64,000 nt of DNA. Source: Bifidobacterium breve. GTDB taxonomy: Bacteria; Actinomycetota; Actinomycetes; Nanopelagicales; Nanopelagicaceae. Numbering within the stretch: position 1 is the stretch's first letter; the number at the start of each line of letters is the position of its first letter. The stretch lies in assembly GCA_945881945.1 (NCBI GenBank), contig CAMCVO010000002.1, forward strand, positions 29,023-93,022, in the 5' to 3' direction. Shown here piece after piece: positions 38,688 through 47,654 of the stretch. The position numbers and the translations under genes were made by a program. The notes under the pieces were generated by a model. That model was not told the DNA's origin, did no database searches, and worked only from the letters and a program-made list of their open reading frames with translations.

Positions 38688-39226
38688 TGCCAAGAATTAT
38701 CTACCGGCATGAACCAGCCTTGAGATTTATTGTTAGTACAATTGGAGAGCCCGGACAGAGACAATTTTTCTTACAGGTGAAATCAGCTGCTGGTTTAAAT
38801 GCTGTCACTTTAGAAAAAGGGCAGGTAGTTGCACTAACTGAGCGCTTTGAGGATTTAATTAGGGAGTTGCGTCGAGGAAAACTTGCATCAGCAACTGATT
38901 TGGCAACGCCAGCAACGCTTGATGATCAGCCAATGGAGTTACCAATTGAATCTGATTTTACAGTGGGGGTTATTAGTATCTCTTGGGAAACTGAGCAAGT
39001 TATTGTGAACATCCAGGCGGCAACTCAAGACGACGAACTACTTATTGACGATCTAGATTTTGGTCCAGATCTAATTGTTGCCCACTTGAAAATACATCAG
39101 GTAAAAGGATTCTGCGAAAGATCTAAATCAATTATTAATGCCGGTAGGCCACAATGTCCTTTCTGTGCGCTGCCAGTAGATCCACTCGGCCATTTGTGCC
39201 CAAGGGCTAATGGTTATCGGCGATGA
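38687..39226 (+). CDS. DUF3090 family protein
   Basis: 179 residues. The N-terminal PRIIYRHEPALRFIVSTIGE with GQRQFFLQV after it, and the C-terminal CPFCALPVDPLGHLCPRANGYRR with a probable metal-binding CxxC plus cysteine and histidine, match DUF3090. This family is restricted to actinobacteria and has no known function. The frame extends to TTG 38672, but GTG 38687 overlaps the previous stop (TAGTG) and begins at the family start. Its stop overlaps the next ATG (ATGA). Confidence 0.88.
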   Translation: MPRIIYRHEPALRFIVSTIGEPGQRQFFLQVKSAAGLNAVTLEKGQVVALTERFEDLIRELRRGKLASATDLATPATLDDQPMELPIESDFTVGVISISWETEQVIVNIQAATQDDELLIDDLDFGPDLIVAHLKIHQVKGFCERSKSIINAGRPQCPFCALPVDPLGHLCPRANGYRR

Positions 39227-39918
39227 AGGATATTACCGATCAAATTGCAGAGAATGAATTAATAGTTGTTGGTCGTTTGGTTGATGCATCCAATGCTACT
39301 TTGCAGGCACACTTGAAGGGGAGTGATCCTAAAATAAAGGTTATTTATAAACCCGTAGCAGGGGAGAGACCACTTTGGGATTTTGAGGATGGAAATCTTG
39401 CTCATCGAGAGTACGCTGCATTTTTAATAAGTGATCGTGCTGGGTTTGATTTAGTGCCACATACTGTTTTACGCGAAGGCCCATTTGGTTTTGGAATGGT
39501 TCAGCAATGGATTGAGATTGATGAATCTGTCGATGTTGTGGAGTATGGTCAAAGTGATAATTCTCAACTTAGAAGTTTGGCATTGTTTGATGCCATCATA
39601 AATAATACTGATCGTAAGTTTGGACACTTACTACTTGATAGGAATGGAAAACTTCGAGCTTGTGATCATGGGGTGTGTTTTCATCAAGAAGATAAATTGC
39701 GAACAGTGCTATGGCAATTTTCAGATCTAAATTTCTCGCCGCAGGAGTGCAAACTGATTGACCAAGTTGAGGCGTTAAACCTAGAAGATTTGCTTAGTAA
39801 CTTACTTACGAAACTGGAGATTGCGGCTATTCGCGTGCGGATTAGAGATTTGAAGCTTTCAATGAAATTTCCACTTCCTAGCGACCAATGGCCAGCAGTG
39901 CCTTGGCCACCAGTTTAA
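39223..39918 (+). CDS. SCO1664-family protein (PI3/4-kinase-like fold)
   Basis: 231 residues. Motifs of the actinobacterial SCO1664 family are visible: KVIYKPVAGERPLWDFEDG near residue 38, LFDAIINNTDRKFGHLLL near residue 120 and ACDHGVCFHQEDKLRT near residue 144. The NTDRK-GH and DHG blocks resemble the catalytic and metal-binding loops of PI3/4-kinase or HipA-like kinases, so kinase activity is plausible but unproven. It sits between DUF3090 and mshC as in mycobacteria and Streptomyces. Confidence 0.85.
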   Translation: MKDITDQIAENELIVVGRLVDASNATLQAHLKGSDPKIKVIYKPVAGERPLWDFEDGNLAHREYAAFLISDRAGFDLVPHTVLREGPFGFGMVQQWIEIDESVDVVEYGQSDNSQLRSLALFDAIINNTDRKFGHLLLDRNGKLRACDHGVCFHQEDKLRTVLWQFSDLNFSPQECKLIDQVEALNLEDLLSNLLTKLEIAAIRVRIRDLKLSMKFPLPSDQWPAVPWPPV

Positions 39919-39934
39919 TAGGAGATAATTAATC

Positions 39935-41158
39935 ATGAACCCGTGGCCAAACCCTCATATCGCTTCGATGCCTGATTTACGTTTTTCAAGCCTCAAATTA
40001 ATTAATTCAAAAAACGAGCTAACAACTATTGAACCGGCCACACCATTTAAAATCTACGTTTGTGGAATCACTCCTTATGATGCTACACATTTAGGTCATG
40101 CGGCTACTTACATCGCTTTCGATCTAATTAATAGGTACCAGCAGTCAGCTGGTAATCAAATAAATTTTGTTGAAAACGTCACCGATATAGACGACCCATT
40201 ACTGGTAAGGGCAAAGCGAGATTCACTTGATTGGAAGGTTCTGGCAGATAACCAGGTCAATCTTTTTTTAACTGACATGACCGCTCTCAGGGTAATTCCA
40301 CCAGCTCACTTGGTAAAGGTAACAAGCTCAATGAAGATTATTGAAGATTTCATAGAACGTCTTGATCAAAGAGGTTTTTTGTATCAAGTAGGAAGAGATC
40401 ATTATTTTTCAGTGGAAGACTTCCTAGATCAGATGCCCCTTTCAAACGATGATGCAATAAAAGTATTTTCTGAAAGAGGCGGGGATCCAGAACGAGCAGG
40501 CAAAAAGCATCCATTAGATCCAGTTGTTTGGTTGGCACACCAAGGCGATGATCCAGCCTGGGAAAGTAAATTTGGTTTAGGAAGACCGGGTTGGCATGTT
40601 GAATGCACAGCTATTGCCGTTAACTATTTGGATAATGGGAATGCTGACCCGATTATCCATATACAAGGCGGGGGATCAGATCTAATTTTCCCTCACCATT
40701 ACATGAGTGAACAAATTGTTAAAGCAGCTTACGGTCGAGGATTTGCTAAGAACTTTGTCCATTCAGCGATGATTCATTTAGATGGGGAAAAGATGAGTAA
40801 ATCAAAAGGTAATTTAGTTTTTGTCTCTAAATTACTTAGTGAAGGAATTGATCCAATGGTAATCAGATGGGCCCTATTAAGTGGGCATTATCAGCAGGAT
40901 CGATCTTGGAATGAAGAATTATTGCTTAAATCTACTTCGCAGGTGAATCTTCTAAGATCAGTTTTAGCACAAAGTGAGGTGGATGCTACGTCAGAATTAA
41001 TGCAATCAATTGTTGCTGATATTGCAAACAATTTGGATACACCATCTGCTCTAAGCCGCTTACTTTTATGGGCAAAATCATCTCAAAGCTCACCAAAAGT
41101 AAATGAATCTGGTCTCGTTTCAAGGGGCATTGACTCGTTGTTAGGTCTTGCACTTTAA
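39935..41158 (+). CDS. mshC: Cysteine:GlcN-Ins ligase (mycothiol synthesis)
   Basis: 407 residues. It joins cysteine to glucosaminyl-inositol in an ATP-dependent step of mycothiol synthesis. It is related to cysteinyl-tRNA synthetase, but the signature VCGITPYDATHLGHAATYIAF, the short C-terminus without an anticodon-binding domain, and the neighbourhood identify MshC. KMSKSKGN (about residues 284-291) and GWHVECTA (zinc and substrate site) are present. AGGAG lies just after the previous stop, about 11 nt before the ATG. This implies mycothiol as the cell's thiol buffer. Confidence 0.93.
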   Translation: MNPWPNPHIASMPDLRFSSLKLINSKNELTTIEPATPFKIYVCGITPYDATHLGHAATYIAFDLINRYQQSAGNQINFVENVTDIDDPLLVRAKRDSLDWKVLADNQVNLFLTDMTALRVIPPAHLVKVTSSMKIIEDFIERLDQRGFLYQVGRDHYFSVEDFLDQMPLSNDDAIKVFSERGGDPERAGKKHPLDPVVWLAHQGDDPAWESKFGLGRPGWHVECTAIAVNYLDNGNADPIIHIQGGGSDLIFPHHYMSEQIVKAAYGRGFAKNFVHSAMIHLDGEKMSKSKGNLVFVSKLLSEGIDPMVIRWALLSGHYQQDRSWNEELLLKSTSQVNLLRSVLAQSEVDATSELMQSIVADIANNLDTPSALSRLLLWAKSSQSSPKVNESGLVSRGIDSLLGLAL

Positions 41159-41171
41159 TAATTAGAATTCA

Positions 41172-41194
41172 TTTACCCTCTCCTGAGGTAAACT
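41172..41194 (+). promoter_or_regulatory. metH promoter -10 within an inverted repeat
   Basis: TAAACT (41189-41194) lies 7 bases before the metH ATG, fitting a near-leaderless start. It overlaps an imperfect palindrome whose arms are TTTACC and GGTAAA, with TC/GA pairs extending inward past one bulged C. This could be a regulator site or a weak mshC terminator. Confidence 0.4.
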
Positions 41195-41201
41195 AAGTTA
41201 A

Positions 41202-44200
41202 ATGGGAACCCTTCGCAATGCGCTTAAGCAGCGGGTAGTTATCGCAGATGGCGCAATGGGCACAATGCTTCAAGATCGTAATCCGTCACTGGCGGATTTC
41301 CAACAGCATGAGGGATGTAATGAAATTCTCAATGTAACCAGGCCAGATATTGTTGAAGATGTTCACACTCAATATCTAGAAGCTGGAGTTGATGCTATTG
41401 AGACCAATACTTTTGGAGCTAATTTTGCGAATTTATCAGAGTATGGGATTGAAGATCGTATCTACGAACTGGCTTTTGCCGGCGCAAAAATTGCTCGCAA
41501 AGTTGCTGATAAGTACTCAACTGAGGAAAAGCCTAGATGGGTATTGGGCGCGCTAGGGCCTGGAACAAAATTACCTACTCTAGGTCATACAACTTATGAA
41601 AAACTCAAGGATGCGTATTTAACTGCCTCAAATGGTTTGATTGAAGGTGGGGCAGATGCTTTACTGATTGAGACAACCCAAGACCTACTGCAAGCAAAAG
41701 CGGCGGTAAATGGTGCCAGAGCTGCGATCGATAAATCAAAAAAGGATATTGTTTTGATTGCTCAGGTAACGGTAGAAACTACCGGAACGATGCTAATGGG
41801 TTCTGAGATAGGTGCAGCACTAAATGCTTTAGAGCCTCTTGGAATTGATCTAATTGGATTAAATTGTGCCACCGGTCCTGCTGAGATGAGTGAACATTTA
41901 AGAGTTTTAAGTAAAGGTGCCACCGTCGGAATTTCAGTTATGCCAAATGCTGGATTGCCGGTTCTGGGCGAGAAGGGTGCTCATTATCCACTTTCTCCAA
42001 TTGAGCTGGCTGAATCATTAAATCAGTTCGTGAATGATTACAAAGTAGGTCTTATCGGTGGATGTTGTGGAACAACTCCCGCGCACATGAAAGAGGTTGT
42101 AAGAGTTATAGATCAGATGCCAATGACTAAAAGAACCATCAATCGAGAAATAGGTGCCTCGTCTTTATACCAGTTTGTACCTTTTAGGCAGGAGAATACT
42201 TATCTTTCTATTGGTGAACGAACAAATGCCAATGGATCACGAGCTTTTCGGGACGCATTGTTAGCTGAGGATTGGCAAACTTGCGTTGAGATAGCTAGAG
42301 ATCAAATTCGCGATGGCGCTCATATGTTAGATCTATCAGTTGATTATGTTGGTCGTGATGGCGTGGCTGATATGACTGAGTTAGCCTTTCGATTTGCCAC
42401 AACCTCTACCCTTCCAATCGTCCTCGATTCCACCGAGCCTGCAGTTCTGGAAGCAGGGTTAAAACAACTAGGTGGCAGATCGGTGATCAACTCGGTCAAC
42501 TATGAAGATGGTGATGGCCCATCCTCTCGTTTTGCACGGATCATGCCTTTGGTTGTCGAACATGGCGCAGCAGTAATAGCACTAACTATTGATGAATTAG
42601 GTCAAGCTCGTGATGCTGAATGGAAATTGAAAGTTGCAAGAAGGCTCATCGCAGATCTCACAACTAAGTGGGGAATGCGTGTCGACGATATCTTAATTGA
42701 TTGCTTAACTTTTCCCATCGCTACCGGGCAAGAGGAAACCAGACGCGATGGAATTCAAACTCTGACGGCAATTAAACAACTTAAAGAGGAGTTTCCGGGG
42801 GTTCAAACAACCCTTGGGGTGAGCAACGTATCTTTTGGGCTAAACCCTGCCGCTCGGATTGTTCTAAACTCAGTTTTCCTGGCAGAAGCTGTAAAAAATG
42901 GATTGGATTCAGCCATCGTTCATCCTTTGAAAATTACGCCAATTAATAGAATTCCAGCCGAGCAATTGAAGGTTGCACTAGATTTGGTTTATGACAAACG
43001 AGAGTTTGATAGAGAAGGCAATATTTCTTATGATCCGTTAACTAAATTCTTGGAATTATTTGAGAATATAAAGATCACCTCTACAAAAGAGAGCCGTGCG
43101 GCGGAGTTGGCAGTTCTTCCACTTGAACAAAGACTCCAACGCAGAATTATTGATGGTGAAAAAGTTGGACTCTCAGATGATCTCAAAACGGCAATTGAAT
43201 CAGGAATTCCTGCCCTCTTAATTATTAATGATTATTTATTAGCTGGCATGAAGGTGGTTGGGGAATTATTTGGAAAAGGTGAAATGCAGTTGCCCTTCGT
43301 TTTGCAATCTGCTGAAGTTATGAAGAGTGCAGTTGCATTCTTAGAGCCGTATATTGAAAAAACAGATGATCAAGGCAGAGGCAAGATCTTATTAGCTACC
43401 GTAAAGGGAGATGTACATGATATTGGTAAAAATCTAGTTGACATTATCCTTGCTAATAATGGTTATGAAACCGTAAATATTGGAATCAAACAAACCGTCA
43501 ATCAAATTATTGATGCAGCGACTGAGAATGAAGTTGATGTTATAGGGATGTCTGGACTTTTAGTTAAATCAACTGTGATAATGAAAGAGAATTTACAAGA
43601 GCTAGATTCTCGGGGATTAGGTCAAAAATGGCCAATAGTTTTGGGTGGCGCAGCCCTAACTCGCTCCTTCGTGGAACAGGATTTAAGTGAACAATTCACT
43701 GGAACAGTTAGATATGCAAAGGATGCATTTGAAGGTTTGAAATTGATGGACACGTTAATGGGGATTAAACGTGGAGTACCAGGGGCAGAATTACCTGCTC
43801 TTAAACCAAGGAGAACACCAAGGGGATCAAATTTAAAAGAGCGAGATCTAGACACCAATCGCAGTGATGTAGCCAGCAATAATCCAATACCAGTGCCGCC
43901 ATTTTTTGGATCCCGTATCGTGAAAGGAATTGCACTAGCCGACTATGTAGACATGCTTGATGAACGTGCATTGTTTCTAGGCCAATGGGGGCTTAAAGGG
44001 AAGGATTTTGAAAGCATGGCTATTGAGCAGGGCCGCCCACAATTAAGGTCATTGCTCAATGATGTTCAATCTAAAGGATGGCTCAATGCCGCTGTTGCTT
44101 ACGGTTACTTTCCCTGCGTCAGCGAGGGAAATGATTTGGTTGTTTTGCACCACGAAGGTCCCAATAAGGGGCAGGAGAGAGTTAGATTTACATTCCCCCG

Positions 44201-44675
44201 ACAAAGCAGAGATCGTCGCTTGTGCTTATCTGATTTTTTTCGAAGTAAAGAAAGTGGCGAAGTTGATGTGGTGAGCTTTCAAATCATCACCATGGGTCAA
44301 TCCATAAGTGAGGCTATATCTAAATTATTTGGGGCAAATTTATACCGAGAGTATCTTGAACTACATGGTTTGTCAGTTCAATTAACTGAATCATTAACTG
44401 AACACTGGCATGCGCGCACCCGCGAGGAGTTGGGAATCGATTTTGCAGACTCTAAGGATCTAAGGGAGATATTTAATCAAGGATATCAAGGCTCACGCTA
44501 CTCTTTTGGTTACCCGGCTTGTCCTGATCTAGAACAACAACTACAAATTTGTGATTTATTACAACCAGATCGAATCGGCGTGAGTTTATCTGAGGAGTTT
44601 CAATTGCATCCTGAACAATCAACTTCATCAATTGTTTTACATCATCCAGAAGCAAAGTATTTCAACGCAACATGA
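41202..44675 (+). CDS. metH: Cobalamin-dependent methionine synthase
   Basis: 1157 residues with all four MetH modules. The homocysteine domain has zinc cysteines in LNCATGP and GGCCGTTPAH (about residue 286). The methyl-THF (pterin-binding) domain lies about 335-620. The B12-binding domain has DVHDIGKN with the lower-ligand histidine near residue 739. The C-terminal SAM-dependent reactivation domain includes the CLSDFF and RYSFGYPACPDLE segments. It requires cobalamin; no B12 riboswitch fits in the 43-bp upstream gap. It overlaps the next gene by 4 bp. Confidence 0.96.
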   Translation: MGTLRNALKQRVVIADGAMGTMLQDRNPSLADFQQHEGCNEILNVTRPDIVEDVHTQYLEAGVDAIETNTFGANFANLSEYGIEDRIYELAFAGAKIARKVADKYSTEEKPRWVLGALGPGTKLPTLGHTTYEKLKDAYLTASNGLIEGGADALLIETTQDLLQAKAAVNGARAAIDKSKKDIVLIAQVTVETTGTMLMGSEIGAALNALEPLGIDLIGLNCATGPAEMSEHLRVLSKGATVGISVMPNAGLPVLGEKGAHYPLSPIELAESLNQFVNDYKVGLIGGCCGTTPAHMKEVVRVIDQMPMTKRTINREIGASSLYQFVPFRQENTYLSIGERTNANGSRAFRDALLAEDWQTCVEIARDQIRDGAHMLDLSVDYVGRDGVADMTELAFRFATTSTLPIVLDSTEPAVLEAGLKQLGGRSVINSVNYEDGDGPSSRFARIMPLVVEHGAAVIALTIDELGQARDAEWKLKVARRLIADLTTKWGMRVDDILIDCLTFPIATGQEETRRDGIQTLTAIKQLKEEFPGVQTTLGVSNVSFGLNPAARIVLNSVFLAEAVKNGLDSAIVHPLKITPINRIPAEQLKVALDLVYDKREFDREGNISYDPLTKFLELFENIKITSTKESRAAELAVLPLEQRLQRRIIDGEKVGLSDDLKTAIESGIPALLIINDYLLAGMKVVGELFGKGEMQLPFVLQSAEVMKSAVAFLEPYIEKTDDQGRGKILLATVKGDVHDIGKNLVDIILANNGYETVNIGIKQTVNQIIDAATENEVDVIGMSGLLVKSTVIMKENLQELDSRGLGQKWPIVLGGAALTRSFVEQDLSEQFTGTVRYAKDAFEGLKLMDTLMGIKRGVPGAELPALKPRRTPRGSNLKERDLDTNRSDVASNNPIPVPPFFGSRIVKGIALADYVDMLDERALFLGQWGLKGKDFESMAIEQGRPQLRSLLNDVQSKGWLNAAVAYGYFPCVSEGNDLVVLHHEGPNKGQERVRFTFPRQSRDRRLCLSDFFRSKESGEVDVVSFQIITMGQSISEAISKLFGANLYREYLELHGLSVQLTESLTEHWHARTREELGIDFADSKDLREIFNQGYQGSRYSFGYPACPDLEQQLQICDLLQPDRIGVSLSEEFQLHPEQSTSSIVLHHPEAKYFNAT

Positions 44676-45340
44676 GTGCGATTCTTTTTGATATGGACGG
44701 AACACTAATCGATTCCGAACCTTTATGGTTGGAGGCAGAGATTCAAGTAATGGCAGAGGTAGGTTTCGGCTGGGATCATTCTGATCAAATCAACTGCTTG
44801 GGTGGACCCATGGAAAAAACTGAGCGGTATATGCAAGAGCGCAGCGGGAATATCAAACCTTTTGGTTTTTTCAGTGAGAGATTAAATGATGTAATGGACG
44901 AAAAATTGAAAAAACAGTTGAAATTGATTCCAAATGCTCTGGAAATACTACTGGAGTGCAAGTCTGCACTGATTCCTATGGCTTTGGTTACGGCAAGTAC
45001 TGGTCGACAAATGCGGACGGTTCTCTCACAATTTCCAGTTAATTTATTTGCGTCAACCATTAGCAGAGATGATGTTGAACGTTCTAAGCCAGATCCTGCC
45101 CCTTATAAACTGGCGGCAGAGCAACTAAGGGTAGATATCGAGCAATGCCTCATTATAGAAGATTCAATCACTGGAGTTGAAGCTGGTTTACAATCTGGAG
45201 CTCAAGTGATCGGAATTCCCCATTTAGTTCAAATGCAACCACATGCAAACTTACGTTTAATAAACTCTTTATCTGATATTAGTTTGAAAATACTTTTAGA
45301 ATGGTATCCACACTTGGAGAGAAGAGTTGAAACAAGATGA
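44672..45340 (+). CDS. HAD-superfamily phosphatase
   Basis: 222 residues. The nucleophile motif LFDMDGTLIDSEPLW is at the N-terminus, TAST near residue 110, the lysine in RSKPDPAPY, and motif IV IIEDSITGVEAG. It belongs to the beta-phosphoglucomutase/GPP-like branch with an alpha-helical cap; the substrate is unknown. A HAD gene between metH and trmI is common in actinobacteria. ATGA overlaps link it on both sides. Confidence 0.88.
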   Translation: MSAILFDMDGTLIDSEPLWLEAEIQVMAEVGFGWDHSDQINCLGGPMEKTERYMQERSGNIKPFGFFSERLNDVMDEKLKKQLKLIPNALEILLECKSALIPMALVTASTGRQMRTVLSQFPVNLFASTISRDDVERSKPDPAPYKLAAEQLRVDIEQCLIIEDSITGVEAGLQSGAQVIGIPHLVQMQPHANLRLINSLSDISLKILLEWYPHLERRVETR

Positions 45341-46182
45341 TAAATAGGAACTTTGAGTACGGAGATCGCGTACAGCTCACAGATGCAAAAGGAAAACTTT
45401 ATTCAATCACCTTAGCTGCAGGTGCTGAATGGCACACTCATAAAGGCATGCTAAAGCATGATGAGATCGTAGGACTGCCCGAAGGTTCCTTAGTTTGCAC
45501 AAATCAAGAATTGAAATTTCAAGCATTTAGACCCCTGCTGGCAGATTACGTGTTATCTATGCCGCGCGGAGCAACCATAATTTATCCAAAGGATGCTGCA
45601 ATGATTCTTGGTATTGCTGATATCAAGCCTGGGGTTAGAGTTTTAGAGGCAGGTGTTGGTTCAGGGGCGTTAAGTATTTCGTTGCTTAGAGCGATTGGGG
45701 ATGAAGGCCTGTTGCATTCTGTTGAGATAAGGGAGGATTTTGCCAAGATTTCCGAAAATAATGTAACTAACTACTTCAAAATTAAACCAAACAATTGGAA
45801 ATTAACAATAGGGGCTTTACAGGATCAAAATTTTGATTCTGAATTTGACCGCATAATTTTGGACATGCTCGCCCCCTGGGATTGTTTAGATGTATCGGCA
45901 AAAGCACTTGTGCCAGGTGGGGTTTTTCTGTCCTACGTTGCAACAACAACACAATTGTCAAAAATCGCCGAGGCGATCAAAGATAGTGGATTGTTTACCG
46001 AACCTGAATCCTCTGAAACAATCATGAGGGGTTGGCATCATGAAGGATTGGCTGTTCGGCCGCAGCACAGAATGATCGGGCACACAGGTTTTCTAGTATT
46101 TGCGCGAAGAATGGCACCGGGAATCCCTGCGCTGCAAAGACGTAGGCGACCTTCAAAAGGTTCCTACGACAATTTAGAGTAG
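45337..46182 (+). CDS. trmI: tRNA (adenine-58-N1)-methyltransferase
   Basis: 281 residues. It makes m1A58 in the tRNA T-loop and is the orthologue of M. tuberculosis Rv2118c. The N-terminal beta domain (FEYGDRVQLTDAKGKLYSITL) precedes a Rossmann methyltransferase with VLEAGVGSGALSISLLRA. In proteasome-bearing actinobacteria trmI is followed by arc/mpa, dop, pup, prcBA and pafA; none is here. It is convergent with the FKBP gene with a 1-bp gap. Confidence 0.93.
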   Translation: MINRNFEYGDRVQLTDAKGKLYSITLAAGAEWHTHKGMLKHDEIVGLPEGSLVCTNQELKFQAFRPLLADYVLSMPRGATIIYPKDAAMILGIADIKPGVRVLEAGVGSGALSISLLRAIGDEGLLHSVEIREDFAKISENNVTNYFKIKPNNWKLTIGALQDQNFDSEFDRIILDMLAPWDCLDVSAKALVPGGVFLSYVATTTQLSKIAEAIKDSGLFTEPESSETIMRGWHHEGLAVRPQHRMIGHTGFLVFARRMAPGIPALQRRRRPSKGSYDNLE

Positions 46183-46183
46183 T

Positions 46184-46687
46184 TTAAGAAACTGTAACTA
46201 AATCAACAACAAATATTAGAGTTTCGTTTGGCCCAATAGAGGCTCCAGCACCTTGTGCGCCATAACCTAAATCAGGTGGGATAACTAATAGCCTACGTCC
46301 GCCCTCTTTCATGCCAGGAATACCTTGTTGCCATCCAGCGATAACACCGCTTAAGGGAAAAGTAGCGGTCTGTCCAGAATCCCAAGAGGATTCAACTAAT
46401 ACTCCAGAACTCCAAGCCATTAGTGTGTAGTGAACCTCCAAAATTGAATTTTCTAAAGCTTCTTTGCCGTTACCAACGAAAATGTCACTTTTCTGGAGTG
46501 TAGATGGCGGTGAGCCCACTGGAGCTGAAATAGTTGGTTTTGCACCCTTGTCACCTGAAACATCGGGTAAAGATGAGGAGGAATTACTGTTTTGATCAAT
46601 CATAGGATTAACGCCTCCATCGGTGGTGCAACCAGTTAATAAGATCATTGGTGTAACTATCAAAGCAAATCGTGTGAATTTATGCAT
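46184..46687 (-). CDS. FKBP-type peptidyl-prolyl isomerase, lipoprotein
   Basis: 167 residues from ATG 46687. A lipoprotein signal peptide ends in the lipobox LLTGC, followed by a Ser/Pro-rich linker (about residues 30-65) and one FKBP domain with VHYTLMAWSSGVLVESSW, GVIAGWQQGIPGMKEGGRR and the LGYGAQGAGASIGPNETLIFVVDL block. It is presumably exported, lipidated by Lgt and anchored outside the membrane, where it would assist protein folding. FKBP genes lie near pafA in Streptomyces. TTG 46702 is a less likely start. Confidence 0.9.
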   Translation of the reverse strand: MHKFTRFALIVTPMILLTGCTTDGGVNPMIDQNSNSSSSLPDVSGDKGAKPTISAPVGSPPSTLQKSDIFVGNGKEALENSILEVHYTLMAWSSGVLVESSWDSGQTATFPLSGVIAGWQQGIPGMKEGGRRLLVIPPDLGYGAQGAGASIGPNETLIFVVDLVTVS

Positions 46688-46692
46688 GCTAA

Positions 46693-46698
46693 ATCTTA
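46693..46698 (-). promoter_or_regulatory. Possible -10 element of the FKBP gene
   Basis: TAAGAT on the minus strand lies 5 bases before ATG 46687. It overlaps the -35 of the divergent pafB promoter, so the two promoters may compete. Confidence 0.35.
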
Positions 46699-46724
46699 TC
46701 AAATATTTCGCAACTCGATAGCCT
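46696..46724 (+). promoter_or_regulatory. Promoter of pafBC (leaderless)
   Basis: The -35 is TTATCA (46696-46701), spacer 17, and the -10 TAGCCT (46719-46724). Six bases later is GTG 46731. The -10 is identical to that of bldD. It is not the RecA-NDp type promoter (TTGTCRGTG -35) that PafBC itself activates. Confidence 0.58.
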
Positions 46725-46730
46725 AGACCA

Positions 46731-47654
46731 GTGAGTGATCAGAAAACCGAGCGTTTGATAAACTTAACATTGGCACTCCTGGCTTCAAAACGATTTCTAA
46801 CCAAAAATGAGATTTTTAGCACAGTAGCGGGATACTCCGGTAGTGCTGAAACTATGGAACGTATGTTTGAACGAGATAAAGATGAGTTAAGAAACCTAGG
46901 GATCAAAATAGAAGTCAGGGGTATGGATCCTTTATTTGGGGATGATCAAGGGTATTTGATCCAGGAGGAATCATTCCAGATAAATTCCAATGAATTCACG
47001 CAAGAGGAGCTTCTCTATCTGACAATGGCTGCCAATCTTTGGCATGGTTCGGCCTTGCACAATCAATCCAAGGCTGCGCTTTTGAAAATTCAATCAATTA
47101 GCGGTCCCATAGAAGTGAATGATGTAAATTCTCCAGTAATAAAAGATAGCGAGGATTCCACAACATTTTTGCTAATTTTGGAAGCCATAAGAAACCTGTC
47201 GAAACTGAGATTCGAATATAAGGGGAGTATCCGAATAGTAAGCCCGTATGGTTTATACACCCGAGATGGATTTTGGTACTTGGTTGCCGAAGATGATGTG
47301 GCAATCAAGACATTTAAGCTTATACGAATCAATCCAAATGTAGAAATAGTAGGAAAACCAAATGGTTTTTCGAAACCAGAGAACTTCGAACTTAAAAAAT
47401 TCTTAGGTGATTCCAAGTCTGATACAGAGAATAATGTTATAATACTAGTGAGAAAAAACCAAGCACTTGCGCTTCGAAGAAGATATCAAACTGATGAAGT
47501 TAATTCTGAATGGGATCGCATGAAGTTTAAATATTTGATGGCCGATGAACTTATTGAATCATTGCTTTGGTTCGCATCCGATGTGGTTGTACTAGAACCT
47601 GAATCAATCCGTAAAAAACTTTTAGCAAACTGTGAAGAGCTCATCAATGACTGA
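46731..47654 (+). CDS. pafB: PafB, WYL-domain DNA-damage transcription regulator
   Basis: 307 residues. An N-terminal winged helix (about residues 5-75: LINLTLALLASKRFLTKNEIF) is followed by a WYL domain (LRFEYKGSIRIVSPYGLYTRDGFWYLVAED) and a C-terminal extension. In mycobacteria PafB and PafC form a complex that activates the LexA-independent DNA-damage response; despite the name it is not needed for pupylation. Position before pafC and tatAC supports the assignment. It overlaps pafC by 8 bp. Confidence 0.92.
   Translation: MSDQKTERLINLTLALLASKRFLTKNEIFSTVAGYSGSAETMERMFERDKDELRNLGIKIEVRGMDPLFGDDQGYLIQEESFQINSNEFTQEELLYLTMAANLWHGSALHNQSKAALLKIQSISGPIEVNDVNSPVIKDSEDSTTFLLILEAIRNLSKLRFEYKGSIRIVSPYGLYTRDGFWYLVAEDDVAIKTFKLIRINPNVEIVGKPNGFSKPENFELKKFLGDSKSDTENNVIILVRKNQALALRRRYQTDEVNSEWDRMKFKYLMADELIESLLWFASDVVVLEPESIRKKLLANCEELIND

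Noticed and set aside
41159..41201. Cobalamin riboswitch upstream of metH
   Set aside because: The 43-bp gap cannot hold a B12 aptamer; only a short palindrome is present.
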